DNA of 25,998 bases from Psilocybe azurescens. Lineage: Eukaryota; Basidiomycota; Agaricomycetes; Agaricales; Agrocybaceae. The stretch lies in contig JAJIRX010000820.1 in assembly GCA_023853785.1 (NCBI GenBank), forward strand, positions 1 to 25,998, written 5' to 3'. Positions 11,645 through 21,741 of this stretch are shown here, in pieces (position 1 is the stretch's first letter; each line of letters opens with the position of its first letter). The notes beneath the pieces are model-generated. The model saw only the letters and a program-made list of their open reading frames with translations. It was not told where the DNA came from and ran no database searches. Made by a program: the position numbers and the translations under genes.

Positions 11645-12051
11645 TGTTGGAATGTCAAGGTGCGCATAGACTGCGTACCGTCGGATAAAGGGCAGTATTA
11701 CGAATCAGTACCAAGGAAATGTATAGCATGGTACACGACGTATAGGTCGTGCACCATACGGTCTCTATTTCATCTATCTTTCTTGTTTTTATTTTCATAT
11801 CCATTCTGGTATCGCGTAGCGTACAGACAGGACTTCGACATATCTCGTATAACAGACCGTTGTTTATTTTATTCCCTCCCTCAGTTGATCTAACAGATCT
11901 CTGAGGTGAGCCTACTATTTACTTACATTTCATTACACCTATACTCACAGTATCGTAGCCTTACGATTATCTGTTTCTTATAGGTACATTACAACAATAT
12001 ATTCAGTTGATCTAACAGATCTCTGAGCCTTACGATTATCTGTTTCTTATA
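11645..12051 (+). repeat. 3' LTR of the Copia element
   Basis: 407 nt. It is identical to 6296-6701 except for one extra T and one substitution. It begins TGTTGGAATG and ends CTTATA. It carries the same hairpin and internal duplications as the 5' copy, and would supply the polyadenylation region of the element's transcript. Confidence 0.95.
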
Positions 12052-12056
12052 ATGGA
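12052..12056 (+). repeat. Target-site duplication, right copy (ATGGA)
   Basis: ATGGA follows the last base of the 3' LTR and matches 6291-6295. Removing the element and one copy would restore the pre-insertion sequence ...CCTAGGACATGGAATGTCGG. Confidence 0.9.
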
Positions 12057-13318
12057 ATGTCGGTGGGTAAGGCGAAACACGGAAATTCATTCAAATCAGG
12101 TGGCGCATCACCATCGGTTCCTGCCGTCTGATGTGACCGGGGGTGGGAACCTAAGGTGGCTATTATTAAAAGCACGAGTCAGGCGGCGATGCCCCACTCA
12201 CGCGTTTACAGCAGAGCCTTTATTTCCTTCCCAGCACGTGATATACACTCGAACACAGGAAATCTTTTGGAACGTAGCAAACGCGGTTCCCGCGTGGTTC
12301 TATCTTACTCAGAGTTAATTACCGAATCTTCTGCTTCAGGTAGAAATGTAATAATTTAATTAGTATTTCATACTCGCATATTCATTCCTCACGTCTAGTA
12401 CTTAACGTCTATACAGCTTCTGTGGCTGTGTATCTCCCACTATGAGGTACGACGCTCGTTAGCGAGTCTTGTGTGAGTGTTACGACGAATTCATGGAATT
12501 ACGTCTCTTCCACCTTCGACACAACGCAGATAGGACTCGTAGAGGCACCCATCAGATTCTCGATTCCGCTGGCATGTTCTCGCTAGTCGAATTCTATTTG
12601 ATTTGCGCGTTGCGGCTTCTGACAACTCGCCTGTCTATTATCGTACTACGACATAAGTAGAATACACTCGTTTACCATGTTTTGGTTATACTCACCCTTG
12701 TGTATGATGAGAAAGGGCCAAAGGCGGTAGGTCTATCATGCTCAATCGGCACGCAGACCGCATGTTTGACAAACATTGGCTCGAAGAGCTTGATTAGAAG
12801 TTAGAACTTCGAATTCTATTTCTCATCGACTTCTCAATTTATCACACTGTAAACGTACACGACATACTTAAAGAAAATCAATTGGCAAGGGGATTGGCTG
12901 GTGAGTCGGATTGAGTGACTCGTGAGCCAATGATGCATGATATTGAACTTAACCGCAGAAGATGTGGTGATGATCTCTCTAAGCTAATTCCGAGTCCGTA
13001 GTGTTTTGAGTGGTAAACACGTAACCCGAAAAATCTTCATCTATGTCATCTCCAGCAAATAGTTGGTGGAGAATTCAGGTGCATAGTCTATGAAGAATCC
13101 GACTGGCCACTACTACGGAGCTCTGAGATATATTTCTTGATGAAATATCCCACTATCGATATTGGAAACACTTGAGATAAATGGTCGCGAATAGTTCAAC
13201 ATCCTTCTATGAATTATCATGATTCTAAATATCCGACACAGAAGCTGATCGCTCCACGTCGTACTGAGACCATTACATTGTGGTTTGCGATGGGATGGCC
13301 AGTTTTCCTCCTAGACGT
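12057..13318. other. Gene-poor region right of the Copia element
   Basis: No supported gene. Plus-strand open frames at 12052-12318 and 12469-12660 have no recognisable motif and no convincing splice partners. A CACGTG palindrome occurs near 12235. Nothing else stands out. Confidence 0.45.
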
Positions 13319-13913
13319 ACTCCGGCATGATCAACTATGTAATAATAGCCACGTTCAAAGTTGGATGGCTGGCCGATTATGATGTCGCTGCTAGGATCCT
13401 GATGTTCGGCTGGTGACTGCCGAAATTCAAAGTCAGAACGTCACCAACTTGTGACAATGCGAAAGAGCGCAGTCACCCTCGCGTCCAAACTCGATTGCAA
13501 AACGTTCTTCACCTACACTCGCTCTATTTTCCATCCACATAACATACACTTTCATTGTAAACATTCTTTCTCTTTTATTCTAGCAAGAAAATGCTGTCCA
13601 AATCCAAGAAAACGCGTGATGCTGATGCCAATTTGAGGCTCAACTGAGGTCTTCCGGAGGGTGAAACGTGTCACACAAGCCAGCTGTGGCTAAGTAATTC
13701 TCAAGGATTTCTTCGCGAGACTCGAGCACCATGGGAGATTGGGTAGAATACAGCCAATTGCGTGTGGGAGTCACACCAGTTCGTTCCCTTATCGGGGTTT
13801 GAATTTGGGCAGTCAACAGCCGAACATCAGGACCCTACCAGCGACATCATAATCGGCCAGCTATCCAACTTTGAACGTGGCTAATGTACCACCCATCTGA
13901 TCATATTGCGGAG
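13319..13913. repeat. Inverted-repeat unit: two arms of about 115 nt around a 366-nt centre
   Basis: The left arm (13319-13431) and right arm (13798-13913) are reverse complements at high but imperfect identity. The best core runs from GCCACGTTCAAAGTTGGAT (13349-13367) through TGGCCGATTATGATGTCGCT (13370-13389) to CCTGATGTTCGGCTG, with scattered substitutions and small gaps. The arms diverge at both ends, so a fold-back element, a non-autonomous DNA transposon with long terminal repeats, or two inverted copies of a dispersed repeat are all possible. The centre (13432-13797) has no recognisable protein. It does contain a promoter-like pyrimidine-rich stretch before ATGCTGTCCAAATCC at about 13590, whose frame closes after 17 codons. 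No clear target duplication is visible. Confidence 0.75.
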
Positions 13914-14508
13914 CAAATTTTTAAAAAATTGCATCTTGATTGTGATTCAAAGTACAGTGGACTCATTGCACTAAGATTAGTCCGTCGCCGGTGTACACCA
14001 CTATGGTCATTGCGGGGAATCTGAATCTGACACTGGGCTGTGACCGTCAATGCACCGTGGCCATCTTTGCCACAACTGAGTTACTTGGATTGCGTTCACC
14101 ATTTCCACTGACATAACACAGTTTATAATAGTACTGAGCTTCAGCATGGCATGTCTTCTGGTGCTGTATGCTCCATTAGCTCATCGACGCGACTGCAGAC
14201 GGGGACGGTATGGGAGCTGTTTGAGGCTAGTCGCAGAATCAATAATGATAGGAGTTTAGCTCAGAGTATGCGATCACCGTTTGATGTATTTTCAACCCTT
14301 GTATCTCTTTCACTTGCTTGACTACAGATTATCAACCTCGGTCCTTGATAATAAGCTCAATGTCGAATTCTTTGTAATTCGATGTGTCTAGACATTAAAG
14401 TGTCTACCTTTGATTTCTGCGGTGTATATAAGTTCAGGCTGAGAATCGATTGGGTCATTCAAATTTCCTCAGGCATAGTTATTCACATCTCTTCAGTCCA
14501 TAATTCCC
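13914..14508. other. Spacer upstream of the DUF6533 gene
   Basis: No gene seen. This is the presumed promoter and 5' leader of the membrane-protein gene starting at 14509. No strong TATA or repeat element was recognised. Confidence 0.4.
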
Positions 14509-16266
14509 ATGAACAACACATCCCCACCATTGCCCTCCCAATCCATGGAGGAGATGATTCGTGGTCTACATAATGTGCAGCTGACAAGATGCGCTAGAAG
14601 TAAGCCAAATCCTGCGTCATGACCTGAATTTGCGCATAGTTCACTGCTCTCTAGTATCCGCTATTTGTATTATTCTGTATGATTATGGTGAGCAATATGA
14701 CTTGGATCCTTCTTATATGAAGAATATGACCCTTGGGTAGTCATCACCTTCGATCAAGAAGTAAGTAGACCGTTGATTACTACCTATGAATCTGACACTG
14801 ATATCTGTACCCAACGACACAGATGTCATTTCTTTGGGTAGGTATCCCTTATATATGTCACATCTACTATAGCTGAATACTATTCGTCTCGATTAAGAAC
14901 ACGCGTTGGAGCTTTATGAAATTATTATTCATCTTGGTATGCCCTAAATCTGTTGATGTCATGGCGAGGCTCTGAGCAATGGGTCTCAGAATCGTTATTA
15001 TTTTGTCGCGGCATACACGTGAGTTTCATCCTCGGTATAGAATTTACCGCAGTGCAATGATACTCTCGTTAGATTTACGATATATGGTAATCTTCGAAAC
15101 CCTAAGCGCTTACAGACAGGCGCTTACATTGTCACACCGTATCTAGCATTCTTCTCTCCGAAAGTTGATAAAAAGTATGTGCGGCAGCGCAACTTACTCG
15201 GTGTTGATTATATGTGACATCTTCTCATTTTAGTTGTACGTTGCCAGATGGCGGCTGGGAGGAGATAACACAAGTTGCTGATGACTTGTGGTATCATCTT
15301 ATCTTTGTAGCTGTAAGTATATCCCAGGGCTTTGCACTTTCATCTTCGCTGAAAATGTTCGAGGTGTATCTTTTATGCAATCTGAAGACTGGGCCGGCTT
15401 GATAGGAATTCTTCTTGCACAAGGTACGTTGCATACAGTATCACAATGTGGGAACTCACCTGACTCCACACTATTGCGATTATAGCCATCTTACAAATTC
15501 GATTATACGTTCTTTTTCCAAGAGCCGGAAACTCCTGGCATACATGGTACCTCTCTATATATTGTCAGCCATTGCGTCTACGACTGTGTTGGTCAAATCC
15601 ATTAACCGGATAAATGGAGGTGAGAGTAGTCCTCTACGTTAATCCCAATTCGACCGCACCTCATAGCAGAGGATTTTCTCTAGATGACGCTGTTCGGGCG
15701 GTTAGAATCCTTGGTGGGAACTTCTGCGCTGTATCGAGGACTCTGAGCTACACATACGCCTTTTGGATACCAATCCTCACATTCGAATTCGTCTTGTGTG
15801 CACTGGCCATGAAAAGGGGATTGCAGCATTTCAAGTCACACGGAAAATATTATTCTACCGGCCTACGACTTGTGGATATCCTAGTTCAAGACTCAATTCT
15901 CTACTTTGCAGCGTAGGTGTCTTTATATACAGAGCCTCTTCTGCTTACAATAATTCGACTCTAGAATTGGGCTTACGTACCTGGCCTGTATGGTGGTCTG
16001 GATAGTGGACCTGGTACACCATTCCAAGATTTACCCAGCTTTTTAAGTTGACGAGTTACGCAGGAGAATTATGAGGCTCCTTTGGGGTTCTCAGTCGCCA
16101 TGTCCTCCACCCTATGCAATCGCATGATATTAAAAGTCCATGGAATTCTTGCTAATGGTAATGGGAAAGCGGTCGAACATGTGAGTTCTCTGAATTAGCC
16201 CATGCTCTACTATTAGTAACTTGATATGATTTTTTCTCACTTGGTCTATCGTACCAGAATGTTTAA
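14509..16266 (+). CDS. DUF6533-type seven-helix integral membrane protein, many small exons
   Basis: A fungal membrane protein of unknown function, belonging to a family greatly expanded in Agaricomycetes. Exons that join in phase: 14509-14599, 14655-14687, 14741-14760, 14823-14837, 14898-14936, 14990-15018, 15073-15086, 15120-15174, 15234 onward, then to 15423, 15486-15619, 15684-15912, 15965 to about 16180, and 16258-16266. They spell the DUF6533 start: ISAICIILYDYVITFDQE, then FLWNTRWSFMKLLFILNRYY. Later helices include AGLIGILLAQAILQIRLYVL, FWIPILTFEFVLCALAM, LTYLACMVVWIVDLV and FSVAMSSTLCNRMILKV, in the family's usual order. Between 15234 and 15400 the exon join is unresolved. The T5 run at 15513-15517 needs one more T to hold frame, and the join near 16045-16065 is also unclear. 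The 33-nt 'intron' at 15087-15119 is unusually short and has no stop, so it may be coding. The family call is firm; parts of the model are not. Confidence 0.75.
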
Positions 16267-16617
16267 AATGGTAGTTGACTCCATGTTGAGGATAAATATA
16301 TAATTGTATTGGCCTTTGGATCAGGGAGCTCTTCCCACCTTGTCTCTAACAGAGGATCATTGTATGCCCATATACAGAATTAAATGACCAATGTCTCTCC
16401 AAGTGCATGATTAGATTCATAAATTTGTCTATAGCCAGAATTTGAACGACTACGAGGGCAAAAATACTGAAGTAGAGAACATAGATAAAGTGGTGAATGC
16501 AGCTAAGCACCATTAAGCACCCAAAATTAATGCAACAGTATGTTTTTGTTAGGGGTATTTGTTAGGCTGCAAAGCTTCTGTATCGAGGCATAAAAGATAA
16601 AAAGCATTCAAAAGCAT
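16267..16617. other. Spacer between DUF6533 gene and tRNA
   Basis: No gene seen. A 10-nt near-tandem duplication (AAAGCATTCA/AAAGCATTCG, 16601-16620) overlaps the tRNA 3' flank. Read on the minus strand it supplies TTTT and TTTTT runs suited to RNA polymerase III termination. Confidence 0.45.
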
Positions 16618-16687
16618 TCGCGTACGGAGATCGAACCCCAAGCTACCGCGTGAAAGGCGGTAATGTTAGTCGTTACACCATACACGA
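16618..16687 (-). tRNA. tRNA-Glu (anticodon UUC)
   Basis: Read on the minus strand, the acceptor stem TCGTGTA/TACGCGA pairs over 7 bp with one G-U. The D-arm GTGT/ACAT pairs with one wobble, around a loop AACGACTA. The anticodon stem ACCGC/GCGGT is perfect around the loop CTTTCAC, giving anticodon TTC (Glu). The T-arm stem TGGGG/CTCCG pairs with two G-U, but its loop TTCGAT has 6 nt instead of 7. There is no intron, and TTTT follows within 10 nt downstream. The overall layout resembles yeast tRNA-Glu. The short T-loop and GA in place of GG in the D-loop mean it could be a decayed copy, or one base may be missing from the assembly. Confidence 0.75.
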
Positions 16688-16958
16688 CACATGCAAGAAT
16701 GTTGAGGAAAATATAGTAGCCACGGAGGCGTTGGCGCTTCAACAATGCGCACAGCTAAATATAGATACTGGCGTGTGGGCGGCCCGATCATCGCCCACGA
16801 GATGTTACGTAACCATGTTCAACCTGCAGGCCATTTATTGCCAGTGAAGGCGGCCTTTGGCGGTCACCACCATTCGCTGTATTCTTAGGTCCTGGTCTAG
16901 GTTAGGGGCGCGTATATTTCTCTCAAGGAGCCATTCACGTCGAGCAAAGGCCTGATGC
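16688..16958. other. 5' leader/promoter region of the kinase gene
   Basis: No separate gene. GC content rises towards the kinase start. This stretch probably holds the tRNA upstream flank and the kinase promoter. Confidence 0.4.
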
Positions 16959-19900
16959 ATGTCTCTCTCATGGCACCAGCGGAAAAACCGGTTGGCGTTG
17001 TTGCTCAAAACCGAGGGAGACGACGATGCAGAAGGACTGGCACTTGATCGTCTTATGCATGGTCAGAGCGTGATTGGGAAGACAGGTGAGCTTGCGGCGA
17101 ATCAGAAGTTAGAGTATCAGAACCTCATGAGGTCGATAGCCAAGACAACGGAGATCGACGCTTTACGATTCAAAGATAGAGAATTGGACGTTGTTGGAAC
17201 ACTGGAGTATGGTCAATTTGGCGTGGTATGGTCTGTTGTTTCGTTTTTCTCTCATTTGCTCATCAATTTTTGTTGGCATGCAGATTGATGTTGTTACATG
17301 CAAATTGGACAACTGCGTCTATGTGCGCAAATCGATCCAGAAGAAATTTGCTTTACGGACGAGAGATGTTCGTATTGCTACTTATACAAGCATGGTCAAT
17401 GGTCTGAAGTTGATATCGTAGCAATGTTCTCCTCAATTCGAACGAGATATTCTTCTTCAAGCTTTGAAATCCGATACACCTTGGGTTCCGCACCTTCTCT
17501 GTGCATTTCAAACTCCAACGCATCTAAGTCTTGTCATGGATTACGCAGAAGGTGGTACTCTTTGGGACGTTCTTGAATCAAGTCCTCACGACTGCCGGGT
17601 GCTCGAGTCCGATATGATGTGGTGGATTCCTCAAATCATTAGCGCAATCCATTGGTGCCATCTACAGGGTTTCGTACATCGGTACGTTCCACTGACTCCA
17701 GAAGTCGTCTCATCTGATGTTCGGTATAGAGATATCAAACCCCACAATTTCGTCTTGACGCCAGATGCACATATCCAACTCATTGATTTTGGGTCTTCTG
17801 CTCCTCTGCTACCTCCCAATCCAGATGGAAGTCAACTCATTGCCAAGCGATATTGCCTCGTTCCGTGCGGCACATGTGATTACATATCTCCCGAGATTCT
17901 GCAGGCGCATGAAGAAGCTCTTGTAGCGCTGGAGATGGAGGACGAAGACGAACCTGTAAAATTCGGAAACTCGAAGGAGACAGAAGGATATGGCGTTGAG
18001 ACAGATTGGTGGAGTCTGGGTGCGATGCTTTACGAAATGGTATACGGCGTTGCCCCATTCTTTGCGAACGACATCAGGCAGACATATAGCAGGATCATGA
18101 ACCATGAGGTAGCTTTTATTTGCCATGAAATCTAGTCCACATACTAACTATTTCTTCTCTTCAAGAAAAGTCTACGGTTCGATCAAAAGGTGGACATCTC
18201 ACACGAATATCAACATTTTTACGTCGGTGAGGACTTTGCACATGGACTGTGAATTGTATACTTACAACTGCTTTTAAGGTTACTAACACATGCAAAACAA
18301 CGTCTAGGTCGCCGAAACGTAATGGAGATCACAGATCATCCACTATTCGACGGAGTTAACTGGTCAACTCTTTCAAACGGTACGATTATTTCATCAAGAC
18401 CACTTCTTGTGCTAAAAACTATTTTCACCGCAGAACCAGCGCCGTCAGGCTTGCATCTTCCTCAATTTACTTACACCACACCTGAACAACCTGCGCAACC
18501 TGATACCGCACTTGCAGATCAACCATATGATGATTCCGCGTCACTCTCCCAGGGGTTTGCCTTTTCTGCATTTTTTCAGCCATCCACAGTGTTTCACCTG
18601 GACTATCCGTCTTGCGGCCTAGTCCAGGATCAGGATCCAATCATCTTAATGCCTCCCTTGCCGCTTCATGGAAGGACACCTCAAACTCAGCGTCCAGCTT
18701 CATCGGATTTTCTTGGGGCCCTAGAAAAGACGCCTTTCCTGATGAACTCCCTGATGCTCAATCAGTGCCATATGTCAACGAAGACTCAAAACCGCAACCA
18801 ACACCTCGGCCTCTCATACGCACTCCTTTACGATCACAGCAACCACATCAGACGCCTGTAGCCTCCAACCACACTCATCACACGCTTTCCGTTCCACCGA
18901 CTTGGGGCCCTGGTGCTTTTTCTACTCCTGGCCCCTTTCACGCGTTCAGCACACCTGTCAAGGCTTACGCACTCTCCCCGTATGGTACGCTTCCGCGGAC
19001 GAGCACAATACGTCGCACGGCGCCACGACGCAACGTTTCGGATCGTGAAGCGATGAAACAGCTCGTCGACTGCGTTGGCATGAGTGCGCGGAAGAAGGTG
19101 ATGGAGAGCGGGAGAAAACCGAGGCTCTTGAGCATATTCGGCAGCAAAAGCAGCAACTCGGGGCGACGCGGCTCTGCGTCTGCTGGGACTGGGGCTATGA
19201 GCAAAGGCACAAACGGAACGACGAGGAAGGAGCTGCGGTTCAACCGGTTTACGACCCCCATTCCGCGTCCAGATTATAGCGGGGCGAGCTCGCTAGCACG
19301 CTCCGCGGTCCTTCCAGAGCCCAAATTTGTTATTGATGAAAACAACGACACCTCCGATATCTACTGCCATCCTTCTCAGCAAATGTACATGCAGGACGCA
19401 GATCGGTATGCGTCCTCAGAAACCACCGACTCCGAGGGCGACGGGCCCCCCAGTCCGAGTCCGAGTCCACGCCCAGGGTCTGCGATGTCGATGATGTCTA
19501 TGTCGAGAAGAAGCGCTACTCCGACTGTCAGTGGATATTTCAGTGCGACAGGGACTTTGAGCGGCATTGGCAGCAGGAGGAGATCAGGCTCAGGCTCGAA
19601 TTTGGTCCCGTTGGGAGATCGCAGTGTTACTGCCACGATGACGACGACGAGCAGTGGATTGCTCAGCATTCCTTCAGCCGGTGCTATGAATTTGGAGTTC
19701 AAGATCGGGAAGCCGCCGCCGCCGCCACCACCACCACCACCACCGTTTTTGTCGTCGTTGTCAGTGCTGGGCGTCACTGTGCCCCTACCTGCGAAGATGA
19801 ATGAACGGGCGTTTTTCGAGTCTTCGGGTGTGAAGGCGCAGGAGAAAGATGCTGATGTAGCCGTCAAGGTCCCGTTTCGCTCTTCTTCGCCACCACCGCT

Positions 19901-20207
19901 GGTGCAAGGATATCGTCGGAGGCATTCAATTGGCACGAAAAGGAGTGCGAGTTTTAGTAGGCAAGATGTGGACATGGACGCTAGCTCAGCTGCTGAAGAT
20001 GCTGAGCCTCCACAACGTACACCGTCTATTCAAAGTCATCGTAGGAGACATTCGATCGGTACGACGAACCGTGGACATAATATCACGGGAGCCTATCTTC
20101 CAAAAGAATCGTATGATGGGTTGGAGAGGAGACACGCTACTATCATGGAAGATATTGAGAATCTAGAAGACAGATTCTACGAAATTTCACGCGTTGTAGG
20201 CAACTGA
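16959..20207 (+). CDS. Citron/CRIK-like (AGC/DMPK group) serine/threonine protein kinase
   Basis: Exons: 16959-17225, 17284-17367, 17422-17681, 17730-18108, 18166-18226, 18279-18379 and 18434-20207, giving about 975 residues. The kinase domain (about residues 75-420) is complete. It has a glycine loop [11 protein letters not shown], the lysine in [11 protein letters not shown], and HRDIKPHNF rebuilt exactly across intron 17682-17729. It also has LIDFGSSAP (DFG), [11 protein letters not shown] and [17 protein letters not shown]. The AGC-like tail includes [14 protein letters not shown]. The long C-terminal part is low-complexity: Ser/Pro/Thr-rich, an [12 protein letters not shown] stretch, a run of ten or more prolines near 19710-19743, and a final short helical segment ([19 protein letters not shown]). 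Frame slips occur at the T5 run 18216-18220 (one T short) and near 18585. The start at 16959 gives [11 protein letters not shown]; a start at 16970 (MAPAEKP) would resemble the family better but needs one base removed. The kinase is probably active and involved in signalling or cytokinesis-type control. Confidence 0.9.
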
Positions 20208-20530
20208 GCGTTGCTTCTTATGTCATTTTTTATTCTTTCTTCCTTTTCTTTCGATCTTATTCGCGGATTCTAATCTCTCTCGTTTACTTTCAAGTCATCT
20301 AGTTGGTGTCGAGTTCGTATTATCTTTATAACGTGATGTTCTGGTATGTCTACTATTTACGACTTACGACACTCTTAATTTCAAGGATATCGGAACCAAA
20401 GTCGACATCGCGAGTGCACCTTGTTAAGAAGACTTGCAGAAGTCCAGTATACATGCAAAGTGAAATATTGAGCATGAAAGCACAAGTACTTCAAAGGGTA
20501 TACGAAACGAATACACACTATAAATCACAT
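20208..20530. other. Convergent 3' spacer
   Basis: It lies between the 3' ends of the kinase (plus) and the small secreted protein (minus). It starts with a T/C-rich run (TTTTTTATTCTTTCTTCC) suited to 3'-end formation. No gene is seen. Confidence 0.4.
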
Positions 20531-21380
20531 TCACCAGATTCCAAAGCCAAGAAGCCCAAGTCCGCTCAGTAGTGAAATCGACGCGCCCATCATTATTCCA
20601 AGCATGCCCAGTGCACTACCGTCTTTCATCATCGCTGTGCCTCTCGCCGAATTACTCGTTACACTGGGGCTCGCTCCCCAGCGTCGTCGACGGTGTGCCA
20701 AGGATCCAGCAGACCGCTGTAGGTCGTCGTGGAGAGCGTAGTCTGCGTGTTTGCGTCTAGGTGAATGTCCACTCGTACGCACGAGCCGGTGCCGTCGGCA
20801 TTGAAGACGCATTTCTCGTCGAGGCCTGCTTGGTACGCGAGCTGCGAGCCTGAGGGAGATAGGACTGATAGCGAGCGTGTTGCATGGTACCCGCTCTTAT
20901 CCTCCGCGAATGTCACTGTCAGAGTTTATAGCATGGGGAGTTTGAGAATAAAAGTCTATCCAAGAGAGATGGACGAAGACATACCTGGAATAGTTAACGG
21001 GGCACTTATGAGCGTTTCCACTGATGGCTGCGCCCCATTGGCGGTGCAGGGTATTGGGCAGCTAGCAAGCTCACGACGCTGTCCTGGACGTATGTTGTCT
21101 TCCCGTCTGCGCCTGTACCGATGGCTCGTACGAGTGTCGTGCCAGACTGGATGAGACTGTAGGGAAGTGAGGTAGTTGAAGTGTCCGCGGCGGTGATATG
21201 GTAAAGAGTTGCTGGTTCTGCGGCAGCACTGGCATAACCTATAGATATGGCATGTTGACCATGATCGGAATGAGATTTGTGAAGATAGAGAAATGTAATG
21301 CCTGAGCAAACCTATGGCATCTACTTACCAAATGCTAAATTGAGAAGAAAGAGCGGTATAAAACGAGTGTGGGGCTGCAT
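20531..21380 (-). CDS. Small secreted, probably GPI-anchored hypothetical protein, frameshifted
   Basis: The start at 21380 gives a signal peptide (MQPHTRFIPLFLLNLAFG). Exon 1 is 21380-21329, exon 2 is 21238-20985 and exon 3 starts at 20915; introns 21239-21328 and 20916-20984 have good GT-AG ends. Exon 2 reads YASAAAEPATLYHITAADTS and continues Ser/Thr-rich. Near 21061-21075 the frame must shift to continue as ASCPIPCTANGAQPSVE. Exon 3 carries VTFAEDKSGYHATRSLSVLS, then two cysteines spaced as CVFNADGTGSC. A second shift near 20680-20700 reaches SVTSNSARGTAMMKDG and a hydrophobic tail MLGIMMGASISLLSGLGLLG, the pattern of a GPI-attachment signal. A secreted wall or surface protein of unknown function is likely. 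It could be a pseudogene, but the order of parts is complete and only two frame slips stand against it. Confidence 0.65.
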
Positions 21381-21741
21381 GTCGGTTTTCAGGACTCGTC
21401 CTTAAGGTCGAGAGTCGAAACGTCGAAGGCTAGTCAAGGAGAAAAACAGGGAGGTTAGTCAACTCACCCTGACAGTTTCAAGGTCACCTTGGGTCGACAA
21501 TCTTGGGTCGAATCTCATTGGATATTTCTGCGTTTTCTCGGTATCTTGGTCCCTTGCTATGGATACTAAGAGGATTAGCCAAGAATCAATTTCTTTTGAT
21601 TATCTATGCGTCATATCGTCTTAACTGATCTTAGCACATCCTGTAAAAGTAGATAAGATTGTATGGACTATTTACACAGCCACTGTCAATGAGTGCTTGG
21701 GAAGGGTCAAGAGTTAAAACAGAAATCGATGACCACGCCAA
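21381..21741. other. Spacer between two minus-strand genes
   Basis: No gene seen. It holds the promoter side of the secreted-protein gene and the 3' flank of the DnaJ gene. Confidence 0.4.

Larger units (their letters stand above)
6296..12051 (+). mobile_element. Complete Ty1/Copia LTR retrotransposon (5756 bp)
   Basis: The element has every structural part of a Copia retrotransposon. It has two LTRs of 406 and 407 nt that differ by one substitution and one indel, a 5-bp target duplication (ATGGA), a primer-binding site directly after the 5' LTR, and a polypurine tract (AGGGGAG, 11638-11644) directly before the 3' LTR. One internal coding region runs in the Copia order: gag with a zinc knuckle, aspartic protease, integrase, reverse transcriptase, RNase H. 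The near-identity of the LTRs implies a recent insertion. The polyprotein, however, changes frame many times, so as written it cannot encode a functional product. Either an already defective copy was mobilised in trans, or the assembly carries indel errors. The element lies in intergenic DNA and interrupts no recognisable host gene. Confidence 0.95.

Noticed and set aside
12469..12660. Plus-strand frame of 63 residues right of the Copia element
   Set aside because: No homologous motif, no plausible intron connections and no start context of note.
15415..15642. A separate small gene in the 75-residue frame here
   Set aside because: Its second half is the DUF6533 helix segment after the T5 slip, and its first half is the preceding intron.
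19376..19975. Long minus-strand open frame (199 residues) with a glycine run
   Set aside because: It is the shadow of the kinase tail; the glycine run is the complement of the proline codons.
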